DNA of 64,000 nt from Mixta tenebrionis (GCF_006517625.1 NZ_VHQI01000010.1:1-64000); one strand, 5' to 3'; positions 11,357 to 20,306 are shown, counted from the stretch's first letter. Numbers and translations: made by a program. The notes: generated by a model not told the origin, from the sequence alone.

Positions 11357-11370
11357 TTGTTTACTAAAGG
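11357..11370 (+). promoter_or_regulatory. Operator candidate 2, before the oxidoreductase gene
   Basis: TTGTTTACTAAAGG shares 12 consecutive bases with the 17-bp palindrome at 11153. It ends at the ribosome-binding site of the gene starting at 11378, so a bound repressor would block transcription there. Two copies about 200 bp apart would allow looping, as in other LacI-type systems (inference). Confidence 0.5.
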
Positions 11371-11377
11371 CGAAAAA

Positions 11378-12724
11378 ATGGAACAGTTTGATGTGGTTGT
11401 GGTGGGCGGCGGTTTTTCCGGTGCGATTGCTGCGATTGCCGCCGCGCGAAGTCAGGCTAAAACGCTCATCGTTGAAGCTGGCGCCTGTCTGGGAGGTTCG
11501 CTGACCGCTAACGGCGTAAATCCTATGATGACTTTTCATGCCGGCGAGAAGCAGGTTATTCGCGGGATTACCGATGAACTTATCACCCGTTTGCAGGCCT
11601 GCGGCAAGTCGCCGGGTCACGTTCCCGATCCCGGTCACTTTACCGCCACCTACACTCCGTTTGACGCAGAAGCGATGAAGCATGAGCTTGAGCTGATGCT
11701 GCTGGAAGCGGGCGGCAGCGTGCTCTATCACGCGACGCTGGCCGATGTTCAGCGCTGTGGCTCCCGGCTGGAGCATATCAGAGTCTGCACCCGCTCCGGG
11801 TTGATGGCGATTGCCGCGCCGGTGTTTATTGATGCCAGCGGCGACGCCATGCTGGCGGCAAAAGCAGGTATTCCGCTGGTGAAAGGACGCGAGTCAGACG
11901 GCAAATCTCAGCCGATGACTATGACCATGAAGATGATTAATGTCGATCGTGAAAAGCTGCGTCGTTACATGATAGAGAATATTGATAAACTCAATAATCA
12001 CTACCGCGTTGAAGATGTACGCAACGCCCCCCGCCTGGCCTGTCACGGTTTTGCTGCCGAGTTCGCCGCGGCTAAAGCCGCCGGAGAAATCACCATTCCG
12101 CGTGAAGATCTGCTGATCTTTGAAACCAATAATCCCGGTGAATTCGTTTTCAATACCAGTCGTATTCTCGATCATGACGCGACCGATCCGTGGAGTCTGA
12201 GCCACGCCGAATTTATCGGCCGCCAGCAGTGCCGGCAGCTGGAAAGCTTCGCCAGGCGCGTGGTGCCAGGTTTTGCAGAGGCGATCGTGGTACAAACCGG
12301 CCCCTCTGTCGGCGTGCGTAGCTCCTGCCAGATCGCCGGCTGCTACACCCTTACCGCCAGGGATCTGCTGCGTCAGACCCGTTTCGACGATGCCATCGCC
12401 CTCTCCGGCTATCCCATTGATATCCACAGCCCGGATGGCGAAGGAACCGTACACGAACAGCTGCCCTGTGGCGGCATTTACAGCATTCCCTGGCGCGCCC
12501 TGATTGCCGCTGAATCTGACAATGTGATTGTCGTCGGGCGCTGCATCTCCGCCACTTTTGAGGCGCAGGCGGCAATACGCACCACGCCGACGGTAGGCGC
12601 CATCGGCCAGGCTGGCGGTATCGCCGCGGCGCTGGCGGCGCGGCAGCACATCACCGTTCATCAGGTATCCGTGCAGCAGCTACAGCTCGCCATTCGTCAA
12701 CAGCAGGGTTATCTCGATTACTGA
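11378..12724 (+). CDS. FAD-dependent oxidoreductase
   Basis: A 448-aa flavoprotein. The N-terminal Rossmann dinucleotide-binding motif (VVVVGGGFSGAIAAIAAA) and the acidic residue after beta-2 (LIVEAG) bind FAD. A second FAD segment, FIDASGDAMLAAKAGIP, and the C-terminal TPTVGAIGQAGGIAAALA complete the FAD_oxidored pattern. The substrate is not recognisable. The ATG at 11378 follows AAAGGCG; an in-frame start 93 nt upstream is rejected. It is the first gene of a four-gene operon with a permease, a HyuA-type protein and an HExxH protein, so it presumably oxidises an imported small molecule. Confidence 0.85.
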   Translation: MEQFDVVVVGGGFSGAIAAIAAARSQAKTLIVEAGACLGGSLTANGVNPMMTFHAGEKQVIRGITDELITRLQACGKSPGHVPDPGHFTATYTPFDAEAMKHELELMLLEAGGSVLYHATLADVQRCGSRLEHIRVCTRSGLMAIAAPVFIDASGDAMLAAKAGIPLVKGRESDGKSQPMTMTMKMINVDREKLRRYMIENIDKLNNHYRVEDVRNAPRLACHGFAAEFAAAKAAGEITIPREDLLIFETNNPGEFVFNTSRILDHDATDPWSLSHAEFIGRQQCRQLESFARRVVPGFAEAIVVQTGPSVGVRSSCQIAGCYTLTARDLLRQTRFDDAIALSGYPIDIHSPDGEGTVHEQLPCGGIYSIPWRALIAAESDNVIVVGRCISATFEAQAAIRTTPTVGAIGQAGGIAAALAARQHITVHQVSVQQLQLAIRQQQGYLDY

Positions 12725-12733
12725 GGAACAGAT

Positions 12734-14029
12734 ATGGACATGATTAATATTGTCAGGATCTGCGCGATCCTGATGGTTTTCTTGGTGTTTTCCGGGCTAA
12801 TGATGAGCCGAAAAATGCCGGCGATTCTGGCGCTGCCGGTGATGGCGCTGCTGATGCCGCTGATTGCCGGCGTTCCGCTATTCAGCGAAGATAAAAGCAC
12901 CTTTACGATCGCTAACAACGTGCTGACTCAAGGCTCGCTGCGTCTTGGCGCCACCATCATGGCGTTGATTTTCGGCGCATGGTTTGGCGAGGTGCTGAAA
13001 AAAATCGGCGTCACCGAAGCGCTGGTGCGTAAGGCCGCCGAGCTTTCCGGCGATAAGCCGCTGACGATGGCGATCGTCTTTTTTATTATCGGCACGGTGA
13101 TCTTCTCTTCCAGCGACGGCCTGGGCATGGTGATCCTGGTCGGCAGCATTGTGATACCGATTCTGCTGACGGCGGGTCTTTCGCCGCTAACCAGCTGCAT
13201 TGTGCTGCTGGCCTGCCATGCGCTTGGCAGCCTGTTCTCCGTCAGCGGCTGGGCGCTAATGCACGATCTGTACGGGATCCCGGTAACGGAAGTGGCGCGC
13301 TACGCTGTGCTGTTTGCCATTCCGGCGGCGGTTATCTATCTGGCGATGGTGATATGGATGGTTAAGCGCGAGGTGGTAGTGCGAAAAGCCTGGTCGATGC
13401 CGGTGGCTGATAGTCTGAATCGCCGCCGCCAGGTCAGGGCGCTGGCGCTGATTACACCGCTGGTGCCGGTGATGATTATCTTCTGGTTCCATATGGAGGT
13501 GGTGCCCGCCATCTGCCTGAGCCTGGTGATTTGTCTGCTGCTGGCGCTGCCGAAACGTCCGGTCCATGTGCTGGTCAGCAGTCTGGTGGAAGGTATTCAG
13601 AATGTGGCCGGCGCGATTGGGCTAATGGTTGGCATCGGCATTTTGCTTAATGCCGTTACCGCTCCGCAGGTCACGCTGGTGCTTAAGCCGTTGATTACCT
13701 CCATCGTTCCTGGCTCCGCGCTTACCTATATTCTTTTCTTCTCGCTGCTTAGCCCGCTGGCGCTCTATCGCGGACCGCTTAACAGCTATGGCCTTGGCAG
13801 CGGTCTGGGCGTGCTGATGCTTGGCGGCGGGCTTTCTCCGCTGGCGACCATGCTGGCGCTGCGCTCGGCGCTGCTGGTGCAGGGGCTGTCCGATCCTACC
13901 AACACGCACAACGTCTGGGCGTCCGACTTTGCCAAAGTAGACGTTAACGACATTCTGCGCAAAACCTTGCCGTGGGGCATGATCGCCGTACTGATCTCGA
14001 TGTTAATGGCGGGCTATGTCGCATTTTAA
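12734..14029 (+). CDS. Permease of the ion-transporter (CitM/GntP-like) type
   Basis: An integral membrane protein of 431 aa with about 11-12 hydrophobic helices. Glycine- and serine-rich re-entrant-like segments such as VIFSSSDGLGMVILVG, and SPLALYRGPLNSYGLGSGLG in the C-terminal half, are typical of the citrate/gluconate ion-transporter superfamily. The exact family cannot be fixed by eye. It starts 9 nt after the oxidoreductase, with GAGGA before the ATG. Position suggests it imports the substrate of the operon, probably a small organic anion. Confidence 0.78.
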   Translation: MDMINIVRICAILMVFLVFSGLMMSRKMPAILALPVMALLMPLIAGVPLFSEDKSTFTIANNVLTQGSLRLGATIMALIFGAWFGEVLKKIGVTEALVRKAAELSGDKPLTMAIVFFIIGTVIFSSSDGLGMVILVGSIVIPILLTAGLSPLTSCIVLLACHALGSLFSVSGWALMHDLYGIPVTEVARYAVLFAIPAAVIYLAMVIWMVKREVVVRKAWSMPVADSLNRRRQVRALALITPLVPVMIIFWFHMEVVPAICLSLVICLLLALPKRPVHVLVSSLVEGIQNVAGAIGLMVGIGILLNAVTAPQVTLVLKPLITSIVPGSALTYILFFSLLSPLALYRGPLNSYGLGSGLGVLMLGGGLSPLATMLALRSALLVQGLSDPTNTHNVWASDFAKVDVNDILRKTLPWGMIAVLISMLMAGYVAF

Positions 14030-14071
14030 CGGCGGTTTTGCGCCGGCTCAGAGCTTGATAAGGCATTGATT

Positions 14072-16222
14072 ATGACTGATAAAAAATATCGTATTGGCAT
14101 CGATGTCGGCGGCACCTTTACCGATGCCGCGGTTATCGATAACGACAGCTTTGAACTGATAGCCAAAAAGAAAATTCCAACGACTCATCATCATCCTGAC
14201 GGCGTGGCGCATGGGATTATCACCATTATTCACCAGGTGCTGGCGGAGAATAACATTGCGCCGCAGGAGGTCAGCTTTATTGCGCACGGTACCACCCAGG
14301 CGACCAACGCCCTGCTGGAAGGCGATGTGGCAAAGGTTGGAATTATCGCCATGGGCAGCGGCCTGGAAGGTAAAAGCGTGCGTAAAGAGGCCTGCATTGC
14401 CGACATCCCGTTGGCCGATGGAAAGTTCCTGCATACCTTTAATACCTTTCTCGATACGCGGCAGCTCAGCGACGCGGCGATACGTGCGGCAATCGAAGAG
14501 CTGTGTCGGCAGGGGGCGGAGGTGATTGTGGCGTCAGAAGCTTATAGCGTTGACGATCCCACCAACGAGCTGCGCGTGATGGCGGTGGCTGCCGACATGG
14601 GCATTTCCGCTACCGCCGGACATGAAATCACCCAGCTGTACGGCCTGAAAACCCGTACCCGTACCGCCGTCGTCAATGCCAGCCTGATCCCGCGTATGCT
14701 GGAAACCGCCAACATGACCGAACAGGCGATCAAGGCGGCGGGGATCGCCTCGCAGCTGATGATCATGCGATGCGATGGCGGCGTGATGAGCATTGACGAG
14801 GTGCGTAAACGCCCGATTCTGACCATGCTCTCCGGGCTGGCCGCCGGCGTCGCCGGAGCGTTGATGTATGAGAAAATTTCTGACGGTATCTTCTTTGAGG
14901 TGGGCGGCACCAGTGTAGATATCTCAGTGATTAAAAATGGCAAGGTAATGATTCAGAACGCGCAGGTGGGCGGCCATCGAACCTATCTGCGTTCGCTGGA
15001 CGTGCGTACTCTGGCGGTGGCGGGCGGCAGCATGATCATGGTGGAAAACAATAAAATCGCTATGACCGGGCCGCGCAGCGCGCATATCGCCGGCTGCGAA
15101 TATGAATGTTTTGTCGCTGAATCGGCCTTCGGCGAGCGGCCGACGCTCGATTTTATCAGTCCGCGTCCGGGCGATCCGCCAACCTATGCGGTGGTGAACG
15201 GCGCGCATGGCAGGCGCTATGCGTTAACGCTGGCCGGCGCCGCCAACCTGCTGGGCTACGTGCCGGCGGATGACTACGCTGCCGGCAATCTTGCCAGCGC
15301 CCGTATCGCCTGGCAGCTGCTCGGCGCGTATTTGGGCATCAGCGCCGAACAGGCGGCGCGACAGGCGCTGGATATCGCCATTGATAAAGTGATGGCGATA
15401 GTTAATGAAATGATTAGCGAATACCGGCTGGAGCCGCACTTTATTACGCTGGTCGGCGGCGGCGGCAGCGGCTGCGTACTGGTGCCGGCGATGGCGGAAA
15501 AAGCCGCCATGAAATATAAAAACGCGCGCAACGCCCCCTATATTTCCACTATCGGCGTGGCGATGGCGATGGTGCGCGAGATGATTGAAAAAAGCGTGGT
15601 TAATCCCGGCGAAAGCGATATTAAAAAGATCCGTGCGGAAATTATCGAGCGCATTGTGCGTTCCGGAGCGAACGAAGAGACCGTCGATATTAATATCGAG
15701 ATCGATAAGCAGAAAAACGTGCTGCGCGCTATTGCTACCGGCGCGACGGAATTACGCAAAAAAGAGAGCATTAGTGAAACGCTGCCGCTGGCCCAGCTGC
15801 GGCAGATCGCCGCCGAATCCATCAACCTTAAGGCGGAGGCGGTTACGCCGGCCTGCCAGACAGGGCGCTGGCATCTTTTTGAGGGCATCAGCGAACAGAA
15901 ACGCTTTTGGGGCCTGTTTAGCCGGAAAAAACGCCGTCTGAGCATGCTGGACCGGGGCGGCGTTGTACGCCTGAAAAAGGAGAATGCCAACTGGCTGCTC
16001 TGTACGCGTGCCGAGATAGCCTCGCTTTTTATCGATTTTCTCGATGACAATACCCGTTATTCAGAAGCCAACGCCGCCATTCCCAAAACCTTTTTATTCT
16101 GGAAAGAGAAGATGCTGGACCTGAGCGGTACGCAAACCAAAGAGCAAATGCTGTCGATTATCGATATGGAGCTGGACAGCGTCGATCGGCAACAGCCGGT
16201 TATTACCGTGGCGTGGCAGTAG
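14072..16222 (+). CDS. Hydantoinase/oxoprolinase (HyuA)-type protein
   Basis: A 716-aa HyuA-family protein. The N-terminal phosphate-binding motif IGIDVGGTFTDAAVI, the segment FIAHGTTQATNALLEG, and the second ATP-fold motif FFEVGGTSVDISVI identify it. Members open cyclic amides or lactams (hydantoin, 5-oxoproline) or act as carboxylases, usually with ATP and often with a HyuB partner. No HyuB gene is present here. The last 120 residues or so (from about 600) are lysine-rich and look unlike usual HyuA C termini. The ATG at 14072 follows AAGG by 8 nt, preferred over the TTG at 14066. The HExxH gene follows after 8 nt. Confidence 0.85.
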   Translation: MTDKKYRIGIDVGGTFTDAAVIDNDSFELIAKKKIPTTHHHPDGVAHGIITIIHQVLAENNIAPQEVSFIAHGTTQATNALLEGDVAKVGIIAMGSGLEGKSVRKEACIADIPLADGKFLHTFNTFLDTRQLSDAAIRAAIEELCRQGAEVIVASEAYSVDDPTNELRVMAVAADMGISATAGHEITQLYGLKTRTRTAVVNASLIPRMLETANMTEQAIKAAGIASQLMIMRCDGGVMSIDEVRKRPILTMLSGLAAGVAGALMYEKISDGIFFEVGGTSVDISVIKNGKVMIQNAQVGGHRTYLRSLDVRTLAVAGGSMIMVENNKIAMTGPRSAHIAGCEYECFVAESAFGERPTLDFISPRPGDPPTYAVVNGAHGRRYALTLAGAANLLGYVPADDYAAGNLASARIAWQLLGAYLGISAEQAARQALDIAIDKVMAIVNEMISEYRLEPHFITLVGGGGSGCVLVPAMAEKAAMKYKNARNAPYISTIGVAMAMVREMIEKSVVNPGESDIKKIRAEIIERIVRSGANEETVDINIEIDKQKNVLRAIATGATELRKKESISETLPLAQLRQIAAESINLKAEAVTPACQTGRWHLFEGISEQKRFWGLFSRKKRRLSMLDRGGVVRLKKENANWLLCTRAEIASLFIDFLDDNTRYSEANAAIPKTFLFWKEKMLDLSGTQTKEQMLSIIDMELDSVDRQQPVITVAWQ

Positions 16223-16230
16223 GACGGCAG

Positions 16231-16905
16231 ATGGAACGGAATGAGTTTAATCACATGCTGGCGTGGTTGGATCTGCGCAACGATCTGGTATTCAATAAAA
16301 TTCCGCCGGCTAAGTACCGCTATTACCTTGACAGCGCGCTGGCATTCGGCGAGCAGGCTGCGGCCCGGCTTAACGGACAGGATATTCGCCAGCTTTGCGC
16401 GCAACATCAGATTGCCATAGAGATTAAGAAAGATGATGGCCTGTTCTTTACCGTGCAGTTTCGCGCGCAGTTTGAATACAGCGAGAAGCTATCGCGGCGT
16501 AAAATCACGCTATATCAGCCCTCGCTGGAGAGCCTGCTCGCCGGCTGCGCCAGCGTCGGGCTGGTAATGTCGCTGGACACTATTATTGATATTCATCTGG
16601 CGCATGAATTTTTCCATTTTCTTGAATATCAGCAGCGGCCCGTCAGCGCCTCGCTGGAAAAAGTATGCAATGTCGCCATCGGCCCGTTTCGACGCTACTC
16701 CACCGTTGGCGCGACTTCGGAAATCGCGGCGCATCGTTTTTGTCAGCGGTTTCATCAGCTCGATTATTATCCATCGTACTATGATTTTTTATGGCTGGCG
16801 CACAGCGGGAAACAGACTCAGTGGGAGAATGAGCGGTGCTTTGCCGAAGCGTGGCAGGAAATGCTGGCTTTCGGCCTGACGCCTCAGGCGGATGCGTGTT
16901 TGTGA
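16231..16905 (+). CDS. HExxH-motif protein, putative minigluzincin
   Basis: A 224-aa protein that I do not recognise as a named family. It contains a zinc-protease motif, HLAHEFFHF (H125, E126, H129), and a downstream acidic segment SEIAAHRFCQRF with E164. That spacing resembles small gluzincins and the ImmA/IrrE (DUF955) fold, where HExxH is followed by an E..A..F helix. No signal peptide or membrane helix is visible, so it is probably cytoplasmic. The start at 16231 follows AGGA. It lies 8 nt after the HyuA gene and is probably translationally coupled, so it may process or partner that protein. Peptidase activity is inference. Confidence 0.7.
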   Translation: MERNEFNHMLAWLDLRNDLVFNKIPPAKYRYYLDSALAFGEQAAARLNGQDIRQLCAQHQIAIEIKKDDGLFFTVQFRAQFEYSEKLSRRKITLYQPSLESLLAGCASVGLVMSLDTIIDIHLAHEFFHFLEYQQRPVSASLEKVCNVAIGPFRRYSTVGATSEIAAHRFCQRFHQLDYYPSYYDFLWLAHSGKQTQWENERCFAEAWQEMLAFGLTPQADACL

Positions 16906-17133
16906 TTGCCGGGCTGTCCGCAAGGCGCGACGTACTATGCGGCGGGGCTCTCTGCGCTGCCGCGCGATCGCTTCCGGAGCCGTCGCCGGCAGGGGTTTTT
17001 CTTTTGGCGCTGAAAAAGGTATAAGTAGACGCACAGGTTCATCCTGACGTTTGGTGGCAAGGGATGTTTAAGGAAACCTTGGTTTTTCTGATACGCTCGA
17101 ACCGGATACTGACCATAATAACTGGGGAATACT

Positions 17134-17481
17134 ATGCGGATTAATGTCTTGCTGGGGCTTTCTGTCGCGGCGGCGCTGCTGACAGGTTGTAGCACGTCGA
17201 AAGATTTGAGCGCGGCCGGGCAGCGCGTCACCTTTACCGATCGGCAACCGGGGGAAGCGTGTCAGTTACTGGGAGAAGTTACCGGCAGCCAAAGCAACTG
17301 GCTGAGCGGAACGGGCGGCGAAGGCAGCTCGCTGCGCGGCGCGGCCAACGATTTACGCAACCGGGCGGCGGAGATGGGCGGCAACGTCATCTACGGCGCC
17401 ACCAGCCCGACGCAGAATATCTGGTCAAACTTCGCGCCGCTCGACAGCAAAATGAGCGGCCAGGTTTATAAGTGCCCCTAA
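17134..17481 (+). CDS. yjeI: YjeI-type lipoprotein (DUF4156)
   Basis: A small lipoprotein of 115 aa matching E. coli YjeI. The signal peptide ends in the lipobox LLTGC, so Cys19 would be lipidated. The family core SNWLSGTGGEGSSLRGAAND and MGGNVIYGATSP follows, ending GQVYKCP. In E. coli yjeI is directly downstream of groL; here about 8 kb of accessory genes separate them. GGGG precedes the ATG. Function is unknown. Confidence 0.92.
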   Translation: MRINVLLGLSVAAALLTGCSTSKDLSAAGQRVTFTDRQPGEACQLLGEVTGSQSNWLSGTGGEGSSLRGAANDLRNRAAEMGGNVIYGATSPTQNIWSNFAPLDSKMSGQVYKCP

Positions 17482-17491
17482 GCGCTGCGCG

Positions 17492-17529
17492 CCGGAACAG
17501 CTATCAGGCGATGCCTGAGGCTATTCCGG
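17492..17529. terminator. Stem-loop between convergent yjeI and usher genes
   Basis: A long hairpin: CCGGAA/TTCCGG outside, AGC/GCT in the middle and TCAGGC/GCCTGA inside, with a GAT loop. It overlaps the last codons of the usher gene. There is no T run in either direction, so termination would be weak or Rho-assisted; it may mainly block antisense read-through. Confidence 0.5.
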
Positions 17530-19707
17530 CTTATCCTCTTCATCTTCATCTTCATCTTCCTCTGCCGCCTTCGCCTCATCTTTAACTTTTTTCTTCTCGG
17601 CGGGCAGGAACATCGCCCTGACGATAGCGCCTTTTGTCGGCACGACGCCGCGCTCCGTCATCGGCAGCGTCAGATCGTCAGGCAGCTGCCAGCTGTCCAG
17701 CGTCAGACGGTTTACGCGCCACGGCACCAGATAACCGACCAGCGCTTCGCCCTTCGCGTTGGTTTTCACGCCAAACTGCTGATAGTTGCCGATGCCGGGC
17801 GTATCCGGCACCACGATCAGCGCCATGGTATCGCTCACTTCCTGACCAAGGGTAATGCCGTTGCGGTGAACCAGCACCGATCCGCGCATGTCGATGCGCC
17901 GCTCACGCGTGCCGCCTTCGCGATAAGCGCTGACGGTGGCTTCACCGGCGTCATACTGATAGCCAAGCGAGGCGTTATATTGATTGTCAGCATGAGGAGT
18001 ATGTACCGCCGAAAGATCGTAACGCAGGCTGTAATCCGATAACGCCGTGCCGCTCAGGCCGATCTCTTCGCTGGGATCGGAGTGGCTGGCGAGATTATGG
18101 CTGTAGCTCAGGCTGGGCGAGCCGCCGCCGGGGATGTCGGGCAGCGCCAGGCTGAGCGTAACGCCAAGAGTGGTTTCACTACGGCTGCTCTGTTCGCGCG
18201 ACCGCCCCAGCCAGACGCTGATATCCCAGTCTCCCACGTTTGCCTGATAGCTCAGGGAAATATAGCGGCGGTGACCGGGAGTTTTACGCCAGTTCTGTTG
18301 GGTGTAATGCAGGCTCAGACTCTGTTCTTCGTTCAGATAGTGGTTGATCCAATATTCCTGGGTCAGCAGGCGGTTTTTATTCTCATCAAAAAGCCAGTCG
18401 TACTCTGCGGAAGGCTGGGTAACCTTCTCTTCCAGCGAGCGAAACTGCTGCCCGGCTGGGTAATAGCGCAGCAGGGCGCTAAAGTTGGTTCCGCTGTTAA
18501 AAAAGGTTCTGGCGTAGCGCAGGCGCCAGACGCTGCCGCGATAATCTTCGGCATATGAGGTATAGCGCGCCCAGGTGGTATCCATAGAGAACGAACCCAG
18601 CGCGTTCAGATGCAGGCCGGCGCCGGCCAGATAGCTGTCATATTGATCGGCGTGCTGCGCACCGGTATAGAGCGTCAGAGCGGGCGTAATGCCGCGCGCG
18701 AGGCTGGCCTGCAAAAATGTCGGTTTAGCGAGATCGCTGCCGCGCCAGGGACGATAGCGCCCGGCCACCAGCTCATAGCTGTAGTTGCCTTCATGCACCA
18801 GCGCGGGCATCGCCGACCACGGCAAATAGCGGCTCGATTCGCTGCCGTCGCTCTCTTTTACCGTCAGCTGCAGCGTACCGTTATTGTCCGGCGGATAAAA
18901 ATCACGGATGACGAAGGGGCCGGGCGGTACGTGTATACGGTAAACCGTCATGCCGTTCTGGCTGATGGTTACCTCGGCATGGCTTCTGGCGTAGCCGTTA
19001 ATCCACGGCGAGAAGGGGCGCCAGCTGTCAGGAAACATCGCTTCGTCCGTGACCAGCGTGATGCCGCGAAACGGCACGGCGTCGAACAGCGTATCCGTCG
19101 TTTCGCCGTCTCCGGCCAGCAGCTGCGAGCGCCAGCTGTTGATGCTGCGGTAAAGATTAGCCTGGCGACTATAAATGCCGTGCCTGCCTTCAGCATCGCG
19201 CCATAACGTATTCTGATAGCGCAGGCGCCACGGGCCATAATTAATGCCGTTATCGAATTCGACGTTATAGCTGTCGCCGGTCTCCGCATAGGGGCTGTCG
19301 CTCTGATAATTGGTGTAGCTGGCGCGATAGCTGGTAAAGAAGGCGTTAATGCCCTCATCCCAGCGGCTGGTATTGACGCCGTTTTGCCGGGCGTTAATAA
19401 ATTTATCAGGGATAAGAATAGTGAGCAGCCCCGCGTCGGGCCGATACCAGGATTGAATGCGCAGCAGTTCGAGGCTCGCCTGGGTCAGGCAGCCTTGCGC
19501 GCTCCAGCTATCTTCCGGTAGCTGTTTTAACTTTACGCCCCATTCTTCCAGCAAATCCCGTTGCAGGCAGGGTTCCTCGCCGTCCATCTCAAGGAATATT
19601 TGGCCTTTGTAATTGTTATTTACGATGACCCAGAGCTGTTGGCCGGCATTGGCTGAATGGCAGTAAGCAAAAATTAATATTAAAAAAGTCAGTGACCAAA
19701 ATTTCAT
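17521..19707 (-). CDS. Orphan fimbrial outer-membrane usher, C-terminally short
   Basis: An FimD/PapC-type usher of 728 aa; ordinary ushers are roughly 800-870. A signal peptide ends at HSANAG, followed by an N-terminal chaperone-binding-like domain with two cysteines (EEPCLQ, AQGCLT). A 24-strand-type barrel follows with the plug segment HVPPGPFVIRDFYPPDNNG. The protein stops just after KGAIVRAMF, where other ushers continue into two C-terminal domains. Instead it ends in a lysine- then Asp/Glu-rich tail. No chaperone, pilin or adhesin gene is nearby. It may be a specialised secretion barrel, or a decaying remnant whose frame is still open. Confidence 0.85.
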   Translation of the reverse strand: MKFWSLTFLILIFAYCHSANAGQQLWVIVNNNYKGQIFLEMDGEEPCLQRDLLEEWGVKLKQLPEDSWSAQGCLTQASLELLRIQSWYRPDAGLLTILIPDKFINARQNGVNTSRWDEGINAFFTSYRASYTNYQSDSPYAETGDSYNVEFDNGINYGPWRLRYQNTLWRDAEGRHGIYSRQANLYRSINSWRSQLLAGDGETTDTLFDAVPFRGITLVTDEAMFPDSWRPFSPWINGYARSHAEVTISQNGMTVYRIHVPPGPFVIRDFYPPDNNGTLQLTVKESDGSESSRYLPWSAMPALVHEGNYSYELVAGRYRPWRGSDLAKPTFLQASLARGITPALTLYTGAQHADQYDSYLAGAGLHLNALGSFSMDTTWARYTSYAEDYRGSVWRLRYARTFFNSGTNFSALLRYYPAGQQFRSLEEKVTQPSAEYDWLFDENKNRLLTQEYWINHYLNEEQSLSLHYTQQNWRKTPGHRRYISLSYQANVGDWDISVWLGRSREQSSRSETTLGVTLSLALPDIPGGGSPSLSYSHNLASHSDPSEEIGLSGTALSDYSLRYDLSAVHTPHADNQYNASLGYQYDAGEATVSAYREGGTRERRIDMRGSVLVHRNGITLGQEVSDTMALIVVPDTPGIGNYQQFGVKTNAKGEALVGYLVPWRVNRLTLDSWQLPDDLTLPMTERGVVPTKGAIVRAMFLPAEKKKVKDEAKAAEEDEDEDEEDKPE

Positions 19708-19727
19708 TAGTGGCAGAAAGCTAAGCC

Positions 19728-19757
19728 ATAAAAAACGGAAGCGAGAACGCTTCCGTT
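19728..19757 (-). terminator. Terminator of the DUF1090 gene
   Basis: On the minus strand AACGGAAGCG and CGCTTCCGTT pair as a perfect 10-bp stem with a 4-nt loop, followed by a T run. It is 16 nt past the stop and separates this gene from the usher. Confidence 0.9.
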
Positions 19758-19773
19758 TGCTTAAGGGGAATAA

Positions 19774-20202
19774 TTATTTTTGCAGAGCAGCCAGGTCAGC
19801 ACGAGCCTGGTTCAGCTTCTGCTGGATTTCCTGCAGATCTGCCTGTTTTTCGCTCAGCTTACGCTGATATTTAGCGATTTTGTCTTTCTTGCCGCGAGCC
19901 TGGGCTTCACGCAGGTCAGCCTGTACTTCACGGATGTCGCCTTGTTTCTCAGCCAGTTTTTTCTCCAGCTTGGCAACTTCTTTCTGTGCTTTGGCAATGA
20001 CGCTGGCGCTGGTGCAATGAGCTTTAACTTCAGCCAGCGCATGTTTCAGGCTGTTCACCTTCATGGTGTTGCCGTAGTGCTGCGCGATGCTGATTTCTCT
20101 TTCCAGCGCTGCACGTTTAGTGGCGCAATCTTCAACGCCTGCATGAGCCATGTTAAATACGCCAGCCATCATTACCGCTGCAAGAACTGTTAACTTTTTC
20201 AT
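19774..20202 (-). CDS. DUF1090 (YqjC-like) periplasmic coiled-coil protein
   Basis: A 142-aa protein with a signal peptide (MKKLTVLAAVMMAG...AHAG). Two cysteines (EDCATKRAAL and KAHCTS) probably form a disulfide. A long charged heptad region follows (KLEKKLAEKQ, KLSEKQADLQEIQQ), which should fold as a coiled coil. The pattern fits DUF1090, which includes E. coli YqjC. Function is unknown. AAGGAG precedes the ATG and its own terminator follows, so it is a single-gene unit. Confidence 0.88.
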   Translation of the reverse strand: MKKLTVLAAVMMAGVFNMAHAGVEDCATKRAALEREISIAQHYGNTMKVNSLKHALAEVKAHCTSASVIAKAQKEVAKLEKKLAEKQGDIREVQADLREAQARGKKDKIAKYQRKLSEKQADLQEIQQKLNQARADLAALQK

Positions 20203-20306
20203 CGTAACTCCTTATACGAAAACCATTTATTTAAACGCTTGCGGACTTATCCGTAAGTGGCCTCAGGTTAAAGGTTAGGCCCAACTATGGCAATACAGGC
20301 GCGTCC

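Noticed and set aside
17105-17119. Promoter of yjeI (GATACT or CATAAT as -10)
   Set aside because: No -35 at acceptable spacing could be matched to either hexamer.
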